64,000 nt of DNA from Aquimarina sp040786285. GTDB lineage: Bacteria; Bacteroidota; Bacteroidia; Flavobacteriales; Flavobacteriaceae. Below are positions 1 through 9,037 of the stretch, in pieces (the first letter of the stretch is position 1; each line of letters starts with the position of its first letter). The DNA is taken from NCBI RefSeq assembly GCF_040786285.1, contig NZ_JBFMKQ010000003.1, positions 372,001 to 436,000 on the forward strand, given 5' to 3'. The translations under genes were made by a program, and so were the position numbers. The notes below the pieces were generated by a model that ran no database searches, was not told where the DNA came from, and saw only the letters and a list, made by a program, of their open reading frames with translations.

Positions 1-32
1 TTCAACACATACCAAAAAATAACACAAAACGA

Positions 33-779
33 ATGAATCTTTTACAAGGTAAAACAGCTATCATCACAGGAGCCACTCGTGGTATAGGAAAGGGGATAGC
101 ACAGATTTTTGCGCAGCATGGCGCTAATATAGCTTTTACATATAGTTCTTCTGTCGAGGCAGCAACAGCATTAGAAAAAGAATTGAATGATGTGGGTGTA
201 AAAGCAAAGGGGTATCAAAGTAATGCAGCAAGTTATGATCAAGCTCAAGAGTTGGCAAAAGATGTTCTAGATACTTTTGGTAGTATAGATATTTTAGTCA
301 ATAATGCGGGTATCACTAAGGACAATCTTTTAATGCGCATGAGCGAAGAAGATTTTGATAAAGTCATAGAAGTAAATTTGAAAAGTGTTTTTAATATGAC
401 TAAGGCTGTTCAAAGAACTATGCTAAAACAACGTAAGGGTAGTATCATTAATATGAGCTCTGTTGTTGGTGTAAAAGGAAATGCTGGTCAGTCTAACTAT
501 GCAGCTTCAAAAGCTGGGATTATTGGTTTTTCTAAATCTGTAGCCTTAGAGCTAGGGTCAAGAAATATTAGAAGCAATGTTGTTGCTCCTGGTTTTATTG
601 AAACCGAAATGACAGCTAAATTAGATGAAAAAGTAGTTGATGGATGGAGAAATGCAATTCCGTTAAAAAGAGGAGGAACTCCAGAAGATATAGCAAATGC
701 CTGCTTATATCTTGCTAGTGATTTAAGTACATATGTTACCGGACAAGTGCTTAATGTAGATGGGGGAATGCTAACCTAA
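33..779 (+). CDS. fabG: 3-oxoacyl-[ACP] reductase FabG
   Basis: This is a short-chain dehydrogenase of 248 residues, the normal FabG length. It would reduce 3-oxoacyl-ACP with NADPH in the elongation cycle of type II fatty acid synthesis in the cytosol. The Rossmann motif TGATRGIG lies at about residues 13-20, the NNAG motif at about 90, and the catalytic Ser-Tyr-Lys set includes Y156 and K160 in YAASK. The C-terminus VTGQVLNVDGGM is typical of FabG. The gene is followed after 8 bases by a membrane VWA-like gene, so they are probably cotranscribed. Other SDR enzymes look similar, but the overall fit to FabG is strong. Confidence 0.93.
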   Translation: MNLLQGKTAIITGATRGIGKGIAQIFAQHGANIAFTYSSSVEAATALEKELNDVGVKAKGYQSNAASYDQAQELAKDVLDTFGSIDILVNNAGITKDNLLMRMSEEDFDKVIEVNLKSVFNMTKAVQRTMLKQRKGSIINMSSVVGVKGNAGQSNYAASKAGIIGFSKSVALELGSRNIRSNVVAPGFIETEMTAKLDEKVVDGWRNAIPLKRGGTPEDIANACLYLASDLSTYVTGQVLNVDGGMLT

Positions 780-787
780 TTTATAGA

Positions 788-2824
788 ATGCAAACACAAA
801 CTATACTATTGATTATAGCTGCTTTTATTATCGCATTGATAGTAGCATTATTTCAATATTTGTATAAAGCAAAGCAAAGGAAAAAGAATACTTTTTTCTT
901 TGCTTTTTTGCGTTTTCTTAGTGTTTTTACATTGCTGTTATTATTAATTAACCCAACATTTAAACAAAAAAAAATCTTTACAGAGAAACCAAAACTTGTG
1001 GTTGCTATAGATAATTCTCTATCAATAAAACATCTTGATCAGGATCAGAATATTACTGAGTTTATTACGAAAATACAAGAGAACGATGCCCTAAATGATA
1101 GGTTTAATATAAACTATTACTCTTTTTCTTCTGCATTAAATGATTCATTAAAGTTTTCCTTTGATCAAAAACAAACTAATATATCAAAAGCGTTAGGAGA
1201 TCTAAATCAAGTTTATAAAAGTGCTGTCGCTCCTGTTGTATTAATCACAGATGGAAATCAGACCTATGGTAAGGATTATCAATTTAGTAGTATAGGATAT
1301 AAACAAAGTGTTTTTCCTGTTGTTTCAGGTGATACCACGGCAGTTTTAGATACCAAAATTCAGCAGCTTAATATTAATAGGTATGCATACCTGAAAAATA
1401 AATTTCCGGTAGAGGTTATTCTCACATATTCTGGTAATAAAAATGTAAATACCAGATTAGAGGTTACATCAGGAAATAGCATTGTGTATTCTCATCCAGT
1501 TTCTTTTTCACTTAACAATAATTCAAAGGTTGTAAATTTTACATTACAAGCCAATAGAGCTGGTGTTATGCAATATACCGCTCGATTGATTCCGTTAGAG
1601 AATGAAAAAAACACAATTAATAATAATAAAACCTTTGCGGTAGAAGTAATAGATCAAAAGACCAATGTTTTATTGATTAGTGATATTGTTCATCCTGATT
1701 TAGGTTCGATTAAAAAAAGTGTAGAAAGTAATGAGAGAAGGAGTATTACCATCAGTAAACCAGCAGACACAAAAAATCTAAACCTTGACGATTATCAACT
1801 TATTGTTTTATACCAACCCAATACGAGATTTCGAGGAGTCTATGAAAAGTTGAATTCACTTAGAAAAAATTATTTCACGATTACGGGTTCAAGAACAGAT
1901 TGGTATTTTCTCAATAAAATACAAAGTAAATATAGTCAGGAGATAACTAGACAAACCGAATATTATATCCCAAGATTTAATAGTAATTACGGAACATTTC
2001 TTTTTGATGATATTGGTTTTGAGAGCTACCCTCCATTAACAGGAAACTTTGGAGAGATTAAGCTTAACACTAGTTATGACCCCTTGCTGTATCGCACAAT
2101 AAGCAATATAGAAACAGATGAACCTCTTTTAGTTACCGTAGAACAAGATGGTATAAGAGAGGCAGTGTTATTTGGTGAAGGATTATGGAGGTGGAGAGCA
2201 CAAAATTATTTAAATGCAAAAAGTTTCGAGGACTTTGATGATTTCTTCGGAAAACTAATTCAGTATCTCGCTTCAAACAAGCGCAAAAGCCGTTTAAATA
2301 CCATTTCAGAGTCTTTTTATTATGGTAATGCCAGTATTAAAATTAATGCAGAATATTTTACAAAAAATTATGAATTCGATAGAAGAGGAAGCTTAAGAAT
2401 TACGATTAAAAATAAAGACACCGAAGCTACACAAACGATTCCTATGATATTGAAAAATAATTCATACGAAGTAGATTTGAGCAATATATCGGCTGGCAAT
2501 TATGACTATACGGTTACAGTGTCTGGTGAGAATATCTCTCGTTCAGGTAGTTTTACTGTTCTTGAATATAATGTAGAACAACAATATCTTAATGCAGATG
2601 TAACAAAATTAAAACAACTTGCGACTAATACTAAAGGAAAGCCGTATTATTTAGATCAAATAGATTCTTTGGTTAAGGATTTGTCTGAAGATCAGCGATA
2701 TAAAGCGATACAAAAAAGCAAGGAAAATGTAGTATCTTTAATAGATTGGAAATATCTTTTAGCAATTGTTATTTTATTACTCGCCATAGAATGGTTTGCA
2801 AGAAAATATAACGGACTTATTTAA
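788..2824 (+). CDS. Membrane-anchored VWA-like domain protein
   Basis: This 678-residue membrane protein has two hydrophobic segments near the N-terminus (about 6-25 and 38-56), a large extracytoplasmic-looking region, and one C-terminal membrane segment (about 653-668). Residues 69-80 read VVAIDNSLSIKH, which resembles the DxSxS metal-binding motif of von Willebrand A domains. A later VLITDGNQTYG strand supports that fold. The protein resembles the Bat/VWA group that is common in Bacteroidota. It sits between fabG and a prohibitin gene with gaps of 8 and 20 bases, so an operon is likely. The substrate or partner is unknown. Confidence 0.6.
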   Translation: MQTQTILLIIAAFIIALIVALFQYLYKAKQRKKNTFFFAFLRFLSVFTLLLLLINPTFKQKKIFTEKPKLVVAIDNSLSIKHLDQDQNITEFITKIQENDALNDRFNINYYSFSSALNDSLKFSFDQKQTNISKALGDLNQVYKSAVAPVVLITDGNQTYGKDYQFSSIGYKQSVFPVVSGDTTAVLDTKIQQLNINRYAYLKNKFPVEVILTYSGNKNVNTRLEVTSGNSIVYSHPVSFSLNNNSKVVNFTLQANRAGVMQYTARLIPLENEKNTINNNKTFAVEVIDQKTNVLLISDIVHPDLGSIKKSVESNERRSITISKPADTKNLNLDDYQLIVLYQPNTRFRGVYEKLNSLRKNYFTITGSRTDWYFLNKIQSKYSQEITRQTEYYIPRFNSNYGTFLFDDIGFESYPPLTGNFGEIKLNTSYDPLLYRTISNIETDEPLLVTVEQDGIREAVLFGEGLWRWRAQNYLNAKSFEDFDDFFGKLIQYLASNKRKSRLNTISESFYYGNASIKINAEYFTKNYEFDRRGSLRITIKNKDTEATQTIPMILKNNSYEVDLSNISAGNYDYTVTVSGENISRSGSFTVLEYNVEQQYLNADVTKLKQLATNTKGKPYYLDQIDSLVKDLSEDQRYKAIQKSKENVVSLIDWKYLLAIVILLLAIEWFARKYNGLI

Positions 2825-2844
2825 AATTAAAACTCAAAATTATC

Positions 2845-3660
2845 ATGGAAAAATTACCAAAAATAGGGTTACCTATTCTGATTCTTATTGTTTTAGGAAT
2901 CGTCTTTATTTCAAAATCAACAGAAACTATTGGTTCTGGTGAGGCCGGAGTACTTTATAAAACATTTGGAGGTGGAGTAGTAACAGATCAACCACCACTA
3001 GGAGAAGGGTTTCATTTAGTTGCCCCTTGGAACAAAGTAATTATTTACGAAGTAAGACAGCAAGAGGTTTTTGAAAAAATGCAAGTACTTTCTTCTAACG
3101 GATTAGAAATAAAACTTGATGCTTCGGCATGGTTTCAACCTCAATATGAAAAATTAGGATTATTGCATCAGCAAAAAGGAGAAAATTATGTAGCTAGAAT
3201 ATTATTACCAACGATAAGGTCTGCTGCCCGTAGTGTGGTCGGTAGATATACTCCAGAACAATTATATTCTAGTAAGAGAGATGTTATTCAGAAAGAGATT
3301 TTTGAAGAGACTAAAAAGATTGTAGGAGATCAATTCGTGCAACTTAATGAAGTTTTGGTACGCGACGTAACATTGCCTCCTACTATTAAAGAAGCTATCG
3401 AGCGTAAATTAAAGCAAGAGCAAGAATCATTAGAATATGAGTTTAAATTAACCAAAGCTCAAAAAGAGGCAGAGAGACAAAAAATTGATGCAGAAGGGAA
3501 AGCCGTTGCTAATCAAATTCTAAGTGCTTCATTAACAGATAAAATCCTTAAAGAAAAAGGGATACAAGCAACATTAGAACTGGCAAAATCTCCTAATGCA
3601 AAGGTAATAGTTGTAGGTTCAGGAAAAGATGGAATGCCTTTAATATTAGGTAATCAATAG
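2845..3660 (+). CDS. Prohibitin/SPFH (band 7) family membrane protein
   Basis: This 271-residue protein has a single N-terminal membrane segment (about 8-24) followed by a band-7/SPFH domain (about 28-200) and a charged helical region rich in Lys, Glu and Gln (about 195-240). Proteins of this family oligomerise in the membrane and often bind proteases such as FtsH or organise membrane microdomains. Length and order match prohibitin homologues. It is the last gene of the run that begins with fabG and is followed by a strong terminator. The name rests on recognition of the family, and the specific role is not visible. Confidence 0.85.
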   Translation: MEKLPKIGLPILILIVLGIVFISKSTETIGSGEAGVLYKTFGGGVVTDQPPLGEGFHLVAPWNKVIIYEVRQQEVFEKMQVLSSNGLEIKLDASAWFQPQYEKLGLLHQQKGENYVARILLPTIRSAARSVVGRYTPEQLYSSKRDVIQKEIFEETKKIVGDQFVQLNEVLVRDVTLPPTIKEAIERKLKQEQESLEYEFKLTKAQKEAERQKIDAEGKAVANQILSASLTDKILKEKGIQATLELAKSPNAKVIVVGSGKDGMPLILGNQ

Positions 3661-3695
3661 AAAATTAGTATCGACTGTATGCTTTTTTAAGTACT

Positions 3696-3736
3696 ACCAT
3701 CATATAATATCACAATATTATATGATGGTTTTTTTA
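3696..3736 (+). terminator. Intrinsic terminator after the prohibitin gene
   Basis: A perfect 15-bp stem (3696-3710 with 3715-3729) with a 4-base CACA loop is followed by a run of T. This is a classic Rho-independent terminator. The rest of the 3661-3983 gap is AT-rich and holds no ORF I can support. The promoter of the following histidine kinase must be there, but I see no exact TAnnTTTG box. Confidence 0.9.
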
Positions 3737-3983
3737 TGCGTATTAAGAAGTTCTAAAATAAGGGTTCGTTTTGAACAATAACTAGTATTCAAGATGTGTA
3801 TAAACTAATCAAGAACTAATATAGAAATGGTATCTAACTATCTTGTTATGTTTTAATTATGATAGAAAAAACGCAGAGTAATAGCTGATGATTTTAAAAA
3901 AATGTATTTTTATCTTGTTTAAGAATCGTTTGATCTTTTTTTAAAATATTTATAGTACGATTTTTATTACGTAATTACCCATT

Positions 3984-6179
3984 ATGGACAAACAGAATAC
4001 TACATTGTCTAAAATTATTTACTTGCTTGAACAATCCTATAAACTTAGGGTTAATAACTTACAGGAAAGTGTAAAACTGGCCAATGAAGCCTTAGGGCTA
4101 AGTGAAAAAATAAATGATAAAGCATGTATTGGCAAAAGCTTAAATATGCTCTCGTTGTTCAACATGATTTGTGGAAAAGGAAGTGAAGCTATATCATATG
4201 CAGAAAAGGCAATTACCTGTTTTGAGACGTTAGAAGATGAAAGAGGAGTAGCTGATGCTAAATATAACATAGCGGGTATACATTATAAAACAAACAATTA
4301 TCATCTTGGGATGATTTACCTTATTGATGCCTTGGTTATTTATCAAAAATATAATGACTGGCATAATCAATCCAGAACCCAAAAATCACTGGGTACTATT
4401 TATGAAATTTTAGGGGATGAAAATAATGCTTCTGAAGCGTATAAGATAGCAATTGAAACAGCAAAAAAATGTAAAAATAAAAACCTTGAATCCAACGTGT
4501 ATAATCCTATGTCGGGGATTTTGTTAAAAAAGCATAAGCCTAAAGAAGCACTAGAGATGATTAATAAGTCGATAGCGCTAAAATTAGAAACGGGAGACGA
4601 TAGGGGTCTTGCTTTTGCTATTTATGGTCGGGGTAAAGTATATAATTATAATAAAAAGTATGAAAAAGCTAGTGCTGATTATATTGAAGCATTGAGTATA
4701 CACGAAAAATATAATGAGGTTTTTGGTATAGGAATGACTAAACATAAATTGGCACAATTATATCTAGAAACGGGAGAGAAAGAAAGAGCAAAAACCACGT
4801 TAAAAGAGGTTGTAGCATTTGGCGAAAAATATAACCTCTCTAGAACTAAATTTAAATCTAGTCATCTTCTTTATGAAATATATAGAGGAGAAAATGAACA
4901 TAAAAAGGCTTTAAAATATCTTGAAAATTATTTACTAGAAAAGGATGCTTCTATTAATTCTCAGACGCTAAAAGTTATCAAAAATTACGAGCGTATTTCA
5001 AAGATAAAATATGAGCAACAAGAAGAAAATCTTAAGCGTGAAAAAGAGGCTATTATATTAAAGGAAAAACAAGCAGAGGAAACTGCAAATATGCGACAAT
5101 CATTTCTGTCTGCCATGAGTCACGAAATCAGAACTCCATTAAATGCCGTAACAAGTATTATCTCAATGCTTAAAGAAAGAGCAGATGCAGATGATCAAAA
5201 GTTGCTCACATCTTTACAATTCTCATCAAAGAATTTAATGCGAATAATTAATGATATTTTGGATTTTTCAAAGTTGGATTCTAATAAGATGGAATTAGAA
5301 ATGCATGCGGTTAATTTTCAGGAGCTCATCAATAACATTAGAGAGACTTATTTGGGAATGGCTCTTGAAAAAGGGATAGAATTAAATGTTCAAATTGATA
5401 TAGCTCTAAGTAAATTCTATATGCTTGATGAAACTAAATTGTTTCAAATTTTAGGAAACCTTGTAAGTAATGCTATAAAATATACAAATAAAGGATCGGT
5501 AAGTATTGATATTGAGTTAATATCTTCGGTAGCGAATAAGGATACTGTATCCTTTAGTGTAGAAGATACTGGTGTTGGAATAGCTAAACAAGAACAAACC
5601 AGACTCTTTGATAGCTTTTATATACCTACTACTATCACAACAAGAAATAATGGAGGTACCGGACTAGGGCTGGCAATAGTAAAAAAAATAGTAGAGTTAT
5701 ATGGTAGTAGTGTTGTTTTAACTAGTGAAAAAGATAAAGGTTCAATATTTCGATTTGAGTTAGAATTACAAAGGAGTAAGGCAAATGTTCAGATTGATCA
5801 AAAGCTGACAAATCAGCTGAAAAATAAAACAGCAATTCTTGCAGAGGATAATGAGGTAAATGCTTTAGTTATGGGGCAGTTGCTTAAAAAATGGGGCGTA
5901 AAAATAGAGCGAGTAAAAAATGGATATGATGCTGTAAAAATTGCAAAAAAAGAAAAAGTTGACTTTATTTTAATGGATATTCATATGCCCGAAATGAATG
6001 GTTTTGACGCAGCTAAGCTTATTAAGAATTCACTTAACGAAAATCAGAAAACCCCGATATATGCACTTACGGCAGATGTTACTTCGGTTAATAATGAAGA
6101 ATATGCAGCTTATTTTGATGGGTTTTTATGGAAGCCATTACAAATTGATAGGCTATTTGATACCTTAGTTAATAAATAA
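3984..6179 (+). CDS. TPR-containing hybrid histidine kinase
   Basis: This 731-residue protein begins with about six tetratricopeptide repeats (about 1-330), then a charged coiled-coil linker (about 335-372). A HisKA domain follows, with the phospho-acceptor H380 in the motif MSHEIRTPLN. Next are an HATPase_c domain with N, D(TGVG) and GGTGLGL boxes (about 485-600) and a C-terminal receiver domain with phospho-acceptor D665 in LMDIHMPEM. There is no signal peptide or membrane segment, so it probably senses through cytosolic TPR contacts. No response regulator lies beside it. Such TPR hybrid kinases are frequent in Flavobacteriia and usually uncharacterised. Confidence 0.92.
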   Translation: MDKQNTTLSKIIYLLEQSYKLRVNNLQESVKLANEALGLSEKINDKACIGKSLNMLSLFNMICGKGSEAISYAEKAITCFETLEDERGVADAKYNIAGIHYKTNNYHLGMIYLIDALVIYQKYNDWHNQSRTQKSLGTIYEILGDENNASEAYKIAIETAKKCKNKNLESNVYNPMSGILLKKHKPKEALEMINKSIALKLETGDDRGLAFAIYGRGKVYNYNKKYEKASADYIEALSIHEKYNEVFGIGMTKHKLAQLYLETGEKERAKTTLKEVVAFGEKYNLSRTKFKSSHLLYEIYRGENEHKKALKYLENYLLEKDASINSQTLKVIKNYERISKIKYEQQEENLKREKEAIILKEKQAEETANMRQSFLSAMSHEIRTPLNAVTSIISMLKERADADDQKLLTSLQFSSKNLMRIINDILDFSKLDSNKMELEMHAVNFQELINNIRETYLGMALEKGIELNVQIDIALSKFYMLDETKLFQILGNLVSNAIKYTNKGSVSIDIELISSVANKDTVSFSVEDTGVGIAKQEQTRLFDSFYIPTTITTRNNGGTGLGLAIVKKIVELYGSSVVLTSEKDKGSIFRFELELQRSKANVQIDQKLTNQLKNKTAILAEDNEVNALVMGQLLKKWGVKIERVKNGYDAVKIAKKEKVDFILMDIHMPEMNGFDAAKLIKNSLNENQKTPIYALTADVTSVNNEEYAAYFDGFLWKPLQIDRLFDTLVNK

Positions 6180-6205
6180 AATATTGCTAGTATATTTATA
6201 TATTA

Positions 6206-6244
6206 AAAACCTTCACAAAAACAGACTTTGTGAAGGTTTTTTTA
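6206..6244. terminator. Bidirectional terminator between convergent genes
   Basis: A 14-bp stem (6206-6219 with 6227-6240) with a 7-base loop is flanked by A-rich sequence on the left and T-rich sequence on the right. It can therefore act in both directions. It lies between the histidine kinase on the plus strand and the helix-hairpin-helix gene on the minus strand. Confidence 0.9.
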
Positions 6245-6268
6245 TCAAATGAAAATAATTAATGATAA

Positions 6269-6802
6269 TTATTTATTCATAAGTTTAGTGGCTTGATCAG
6301 TCCATTTATCTCGTTCGATACGACCAGGGAAAAACTTGATAAGTTGTGTTACCGTTTCGATGTCTTCCTTTTTAAATTTACTTATCTGATCGAAAGTATA
6401 AATACCTATTCCATTTAATTTTTCTTCAATAAAAGGTCCAACACCACTTATTAATTTTAAATCATCTTTTTGAGAAGCATCGGCTTTACCAAAACTGTCA
6501 AAATTTAATGTAGGGGTATCACCACTATTTGCCACAGCCACGCCACCATGATCTCTTGTTTTTATTGCTTTAATATTGTTATCAGTTTTTGGTGTTTCTG
6601 GTACCGATGGACTAGAAAATGTAGTCTTTGCTTTTGGATTACCAGAGTTTCTCAATCTAGAAACCTGTCTATTGCATTCATCAAGCTCAGATTTGTATTT
6701 GTTTTTGAGAATCCATTTTGATAAAAACCATCCTAGCAAAAAAGCCAGGAATAACAATAATAATAGACACCACCAATTTGCCTCGTTTAAAAAATCTAAC
6801 AT
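6269..6802 (-). CDS. Membrane-anchored helix-hairpin-helix protein
   Basis: This 177-residue protein has a strongly hydrophobic N-terminal segment (about 9-32), a low-complexity linker, and a C-terminal helix-hairpin-helix domain (about 115-160). The HhH region reads DLKLISGVGPFIEEKLNGIG, the usual pattern of a DNA-binding hairpin related to the flap-endonuclease-like '5' DNA nuclease' annotation. No nuclease active site is visible, so an enzymatic role should not be assumed. It is downstream of an OmpA gene with a 13-base gap, so the two are likely cotranscribed. Confidence 0.7.
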   Translation of the reverse strand: MLDFLNEANWWCLLLLLFLAFLLGWFLSKWILKNKYKSELDECNRQVSRLRNSGNPKAKTTFSSPSVPETPKTDNNIKAIKTRDHGGVAVANSGDTPTLNFDSFGKADASQKDDLKLISGVGPFIEEKLNGIGIYTFDQISKFKKEDIETVTQLIKFFPGRIERDKWTDQATKLMNK

Positions 6803-6815
6803 AGTTGTAGTTTAT

Positions 6816-7742
6816 TTAGTTTACAATTATTTCTATTCTTCTATTTTTTGCTTTATTCTCATCACTATCATTTGGAGCAATTGGGCTAGACTCTCCTTTT
6901 GATGAAGCTTTGATCTTATCTTTAGTAATACCTTGAGAAATAAGATAATTCATTACATTATTAGCTCGTTCTTGTCCGTACCAAATATTAGCCTCTTCTT
7001 CACCTACATTATCAGTATGCCCAATAATCTGTATCGTCTTGTCGGGATATTTTTCTATATAATTTTTAAGTTCTAGTGTGTAATTTGCTAAGGTAGCATC
7101 GGGGGTAAATGTTTTTTGTGCAAATTTAGAATATAACAATTTGTTGGCGACACCTTTTTCTATCTCCGCTAGTCTAGATTCGTCTGGTTTGTGGAAATCT
7201 AAGTGTATGCCCCCTATATAATTTCCTGTGTCATTATTATAATTGTAATCTTCTAATGTAGGCTTAGTAACAATTCGATCTCCATTTACTCCTGCTTCAA
7301 TAAGTATTTCTTTAATAAAATTAGCTCTCGAAATACCAAAATTTGTACTTTTTTCTCTTTCAGAAGAATTTTCATACCCTGATATTACTAGTTCTTGATC
7401 CTGGTGTTTTCCTAAGTATTCGACAATTTGATCACTAAAACCATTTACAGAATTTGGAATCAATACATTTCCGTTATTACGATTGATTTCTAAGTTTTCT
7501 TTAAACGTAAATAACTCATTACCTTGATCATCATTTACAAATAATCCAACAGTATTCTTATTGGCATTAGCGATACTGTCTTCATAAGCTTTTTTGGTGA
7601 GTGTTTCAGTATTTGGATCTGGATTACTTTCTACTATTGTTGTAGAATTGCCATTTCCTAAACACCAGTTACAGGAATAATACCACCACATTCCTAACCA
7701 TGCAAATAGCAGGAAAATGATGAAAGAAATTAAATTTTTCAT
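6816..7742 (-). CDS. OmpA family peptidoglycan-associated protein
   Basis: This 308-residue protein has an N-terminal hydrophobic segment (about 4-22) and a C-terminal OmpA-like domain (about 195-305). The latter contains the typical motif IQIIGHTDNVGEEEANIWYG, then RANNVMNYL and KNRRIEIIV. A less well conserved OmpA-like half (about 90-165, with ELVISGYENSSERE) precedes it, so the protein may carry two copies. The domain binds peptidoglycan, and the membrane segment anchors it. It is the first gene of a two-gene minus-strand unit with the helix-hairpin-helix protein. Confidence 0.85.
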   Translation of the reverse strand: MKNLISFIIFLLFAWLGMWWYYSCNWCLGNGNSTTIVESNPDPNTETLTKKAYEDSIANANKNTVGLFVNDDQGNELFTFKENLEINRNNGNVLIPNSVNGFSDQIVEYLGKHQDQELVISGYENSSEREKSTNFGISRANFIKEILIEAGVNGDRIVTKPTLEDYNYNNDTGNYIGGIHLDFHKPDESRLAEIEKGVANKLLYSKFAQKTFTPDATLANYTLELKNYIEKYPDKTIQIIGHTDNVGEEEANIWYGQERANNVMNYLISQGITKDKIKASSKGESSPIAPNDSDENKAKNRRIEIIVN

Positions 7743-7870
7743 ATGTTGATGATTAGTGTTAGTCTCTTAAAGTTATTAAAAATGTTTATAATCAGCCTAT
7801 TATGAGGTTTAATTTCTAAAGATTTATTGCAGAAAAAAGATTAATTGCAAAAAATTAAGTTGAAATGCTT

Positions 7871-7898
7871 TTGAAGAAAATATTTTTTTATAAATTCG
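7871..7898 (+). promoter_or_regulatory. Probable promoter of the his operon
   Basis: TTG at 7871-7873 and TAAATTCG at 7891-7898 are separated by 17 bases. The second box differs from the Bacteroidota consensus TAnnTTTG at one base. A start near 7905 would place the leader peptide ATG about 15 bases downstream. The position fits, but the match is imperfect. Confidence 0.5.
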
Positions 7899-7918
7899 CG
7901 TTGTATTTACAAAAATCA

Positions 7919-7975
7919 ATGAAAAACATCTTTTTACATCATCATCATTCTTACATTTTCGCTCAGGCGTGGTAA
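7919..7975 (+). CDS. Histidine-rich leader peptide of the his operon (HisL-like)
   Basis: An 18-codon reading frame starts with ATG at 7919 and ends with TAA at 7973-7975. It encodes MKNIFLHHHH followed by SYIFAQAW, with four consecutive His codons (CAT) at residues 7-10. An intrinsic terminator lies 32 bases further on and hisG follows. This is the arrangement of ribosome-mediated transcription attenuation: shortage of charged tRNA-His stalls the ribosome at the His run and would change folding of the downstream RNA. The frame, the His run and the terminator are visible. The attenuation mechanism is inferred from hisL in other bacteria. It is too short for normal gene callers. Confidence 0.85.
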   Translation: MKNIFLHHHHSYIFAQAW

Positions 7976-8007
7976 GTGTGGTATGTGTATAATACAACAA
8001 TAAATTT

Positions 8008-8038
8008 AACCCGTTTGAGAAGTTCAAACGGGTTTTTT
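8008..8038 (+). terminator. Attenuator terminator of the his operon
   Basis: An 11-bp stem (8008-8018 with 8024-8034), with five G-C pairs, and a 5-base loop runs directly into a T tract. It lies between the His leader peptide and hisG, so it should stop transcription unless an alternative fold forms. I see CTTAC (7950-7954) that can pair with GTAAG (7972-7976) around the leader stop codon. I do not see a clear antiterminator strand. Confidence 0.85.
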
Positions 8039-8086
8039 GTTTTAAAACGGGCTTGTTAGAACTGATTAAACTCAACAACAAAGAGA

Positions 8087-8944
8087 ATGTCAAAAATTAA
8101 AATTGCTATTCAAAAAAGTGGCCGACTTAATGAAGATTCGGTTAAAATTCTTAAAGATTGCGGAATTTCGATCGATAACGGTAAAGATCAATTAAAAGCT
8201 CAAACGCGCAATTTCCCGATGGAGGTTATGTTTTTGAGAAATGGTGACATACCGCAATACCTTCGTGATGGAGTGGTAGATATAGCTATCATTGGCGAAA
8301 ATGTATTAATAGAAAAAGGAACAGATATATCTATTGCAGAACGACTTAATTTTTCTAAGTGTAAAGTGTCATTAGCGGTCCCAAAGGATTTTGAATATAA
8401 TACTATTAAAGATCTCGACGGTAAAAGAATTGCTACTTCGTATCCTAATACAGTAAATCAATACCTGGAAAAAAAGGGAATTTCTGCAGAATTACACCAG
8501 ATTTCGGGTTCTGTTGAGATTGCACCCAACATTGGTTTGGCAGATGCAATCTGTGATATTGTTTCTAGCGGAAGTACATTGTTTAAGAATAATCTAAAAG
8601 AAGTAGAGGTTATGCTTGCATCAGAAGCAGTACTTGCTGTTTCGCCGAAAATTTCTGAAGAGAATAGAGAACTTCTCGAAAAATTACAGTTTAGAATTAA
8701 AGCGGTTCTAAAAGCCAGAAATTCGAAATATGTATTGCTTAATGCTCCCAATGAGAAGATAGAAAATATCGTGAAAATATTACCTGGGATGCGCAGCCCT
8801 ACAGTATTACCATTAGCAGAAAAGGGGTGGAGCTCTATTCATACAGTAGTTGAGAAGAACAAGTTTTGGGATATTCTTGATGAGCTAAAAGCAGAAGGAG
8901 CTGAAGGAATACTCGTATGCCCAATTGAAAAGATGGTGTTATGA
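8087..8944 (+). CDS. hisG: ATP phosphoribosyltransferase HisG (long form)
   Basis: HisG joins ATP and PRPP to form phosphoribosyl-ATP, the first and feedback-controlled step of histidine synthesis. The 285-residue length is that of the long form, which carries a C-terminal regulatory ACT-like domain (about 210-285) and does not need HisZ. Visible motifs are the N-terminal IAIQKSGRL, the substrate-binding region with DVAIIGENV, and the PRPP loop DIVSSGSTL (about 165). It is the first structural gene after the His leader and attenuator. Confidence 0.95.
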   Translation: MSKIKIAIQKSGRLNEDSVKILKDCGISIDNGKDQLKAQTRNFPMEVMFLRNGDIPQYLRDGVVDIAIIGENVLIEKGTDISIAERLNFSKCKVSLAVPKDFEYNTIKDLDGKRIATSYPNTVNQYLEKKGISAELHQISGSVEIAPNIGLADAICDIVSSGSTLFKNNLKEVEVMLASEAVLAVSPKISEENRELLEKLQFRIKAVLKARNSKYVLLNAPNEKIENIVKILPGMRSPTVLPLAEKGWSSIHTVVEKNKFWDILDELKAEGAEGILVCPIEKMVL

Positions 8945-8997
8945 TTTTTGAATTAAGTTATACGAATTACGATTTAGAGAATAATTAAATTAAGCCC

Positions 8998-9037
8998 AAG
9001 TTCCGTCTCTTTGGGGAGAGGGTTAGGGTGAAGGGTT
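8998..9037 (+). repeat. REP-like palindromic unit between hisG and hisD
   Basis: This is a GC-rich island in an AT-rich gap: an imperfect hairpin (GTCTC/GGGGAGAG) followed by GGTTAGGGTGAAGGG. Related units occur at 11418-11458 and as an inverted pair at 38402-38493. It ends right at the hisD ATG, so its GAAGGG tail may serve as a ribosome site. The preceding stretch 8949-8990 shares ACGAATTACGA with the hisB-hisH gap. Confidence 0.65.

Noticed and set aside
6576..6902. 108-residue plus-strand frame
   Set aside because: It lies antisense over two well-supported minus-strand genes and has no motif.
7824..8093. 89-residue minus-strand frame across the his leader region
   Set aside because: It is the antisense of the His leader peptide and attenuator, which explain the sequence better.
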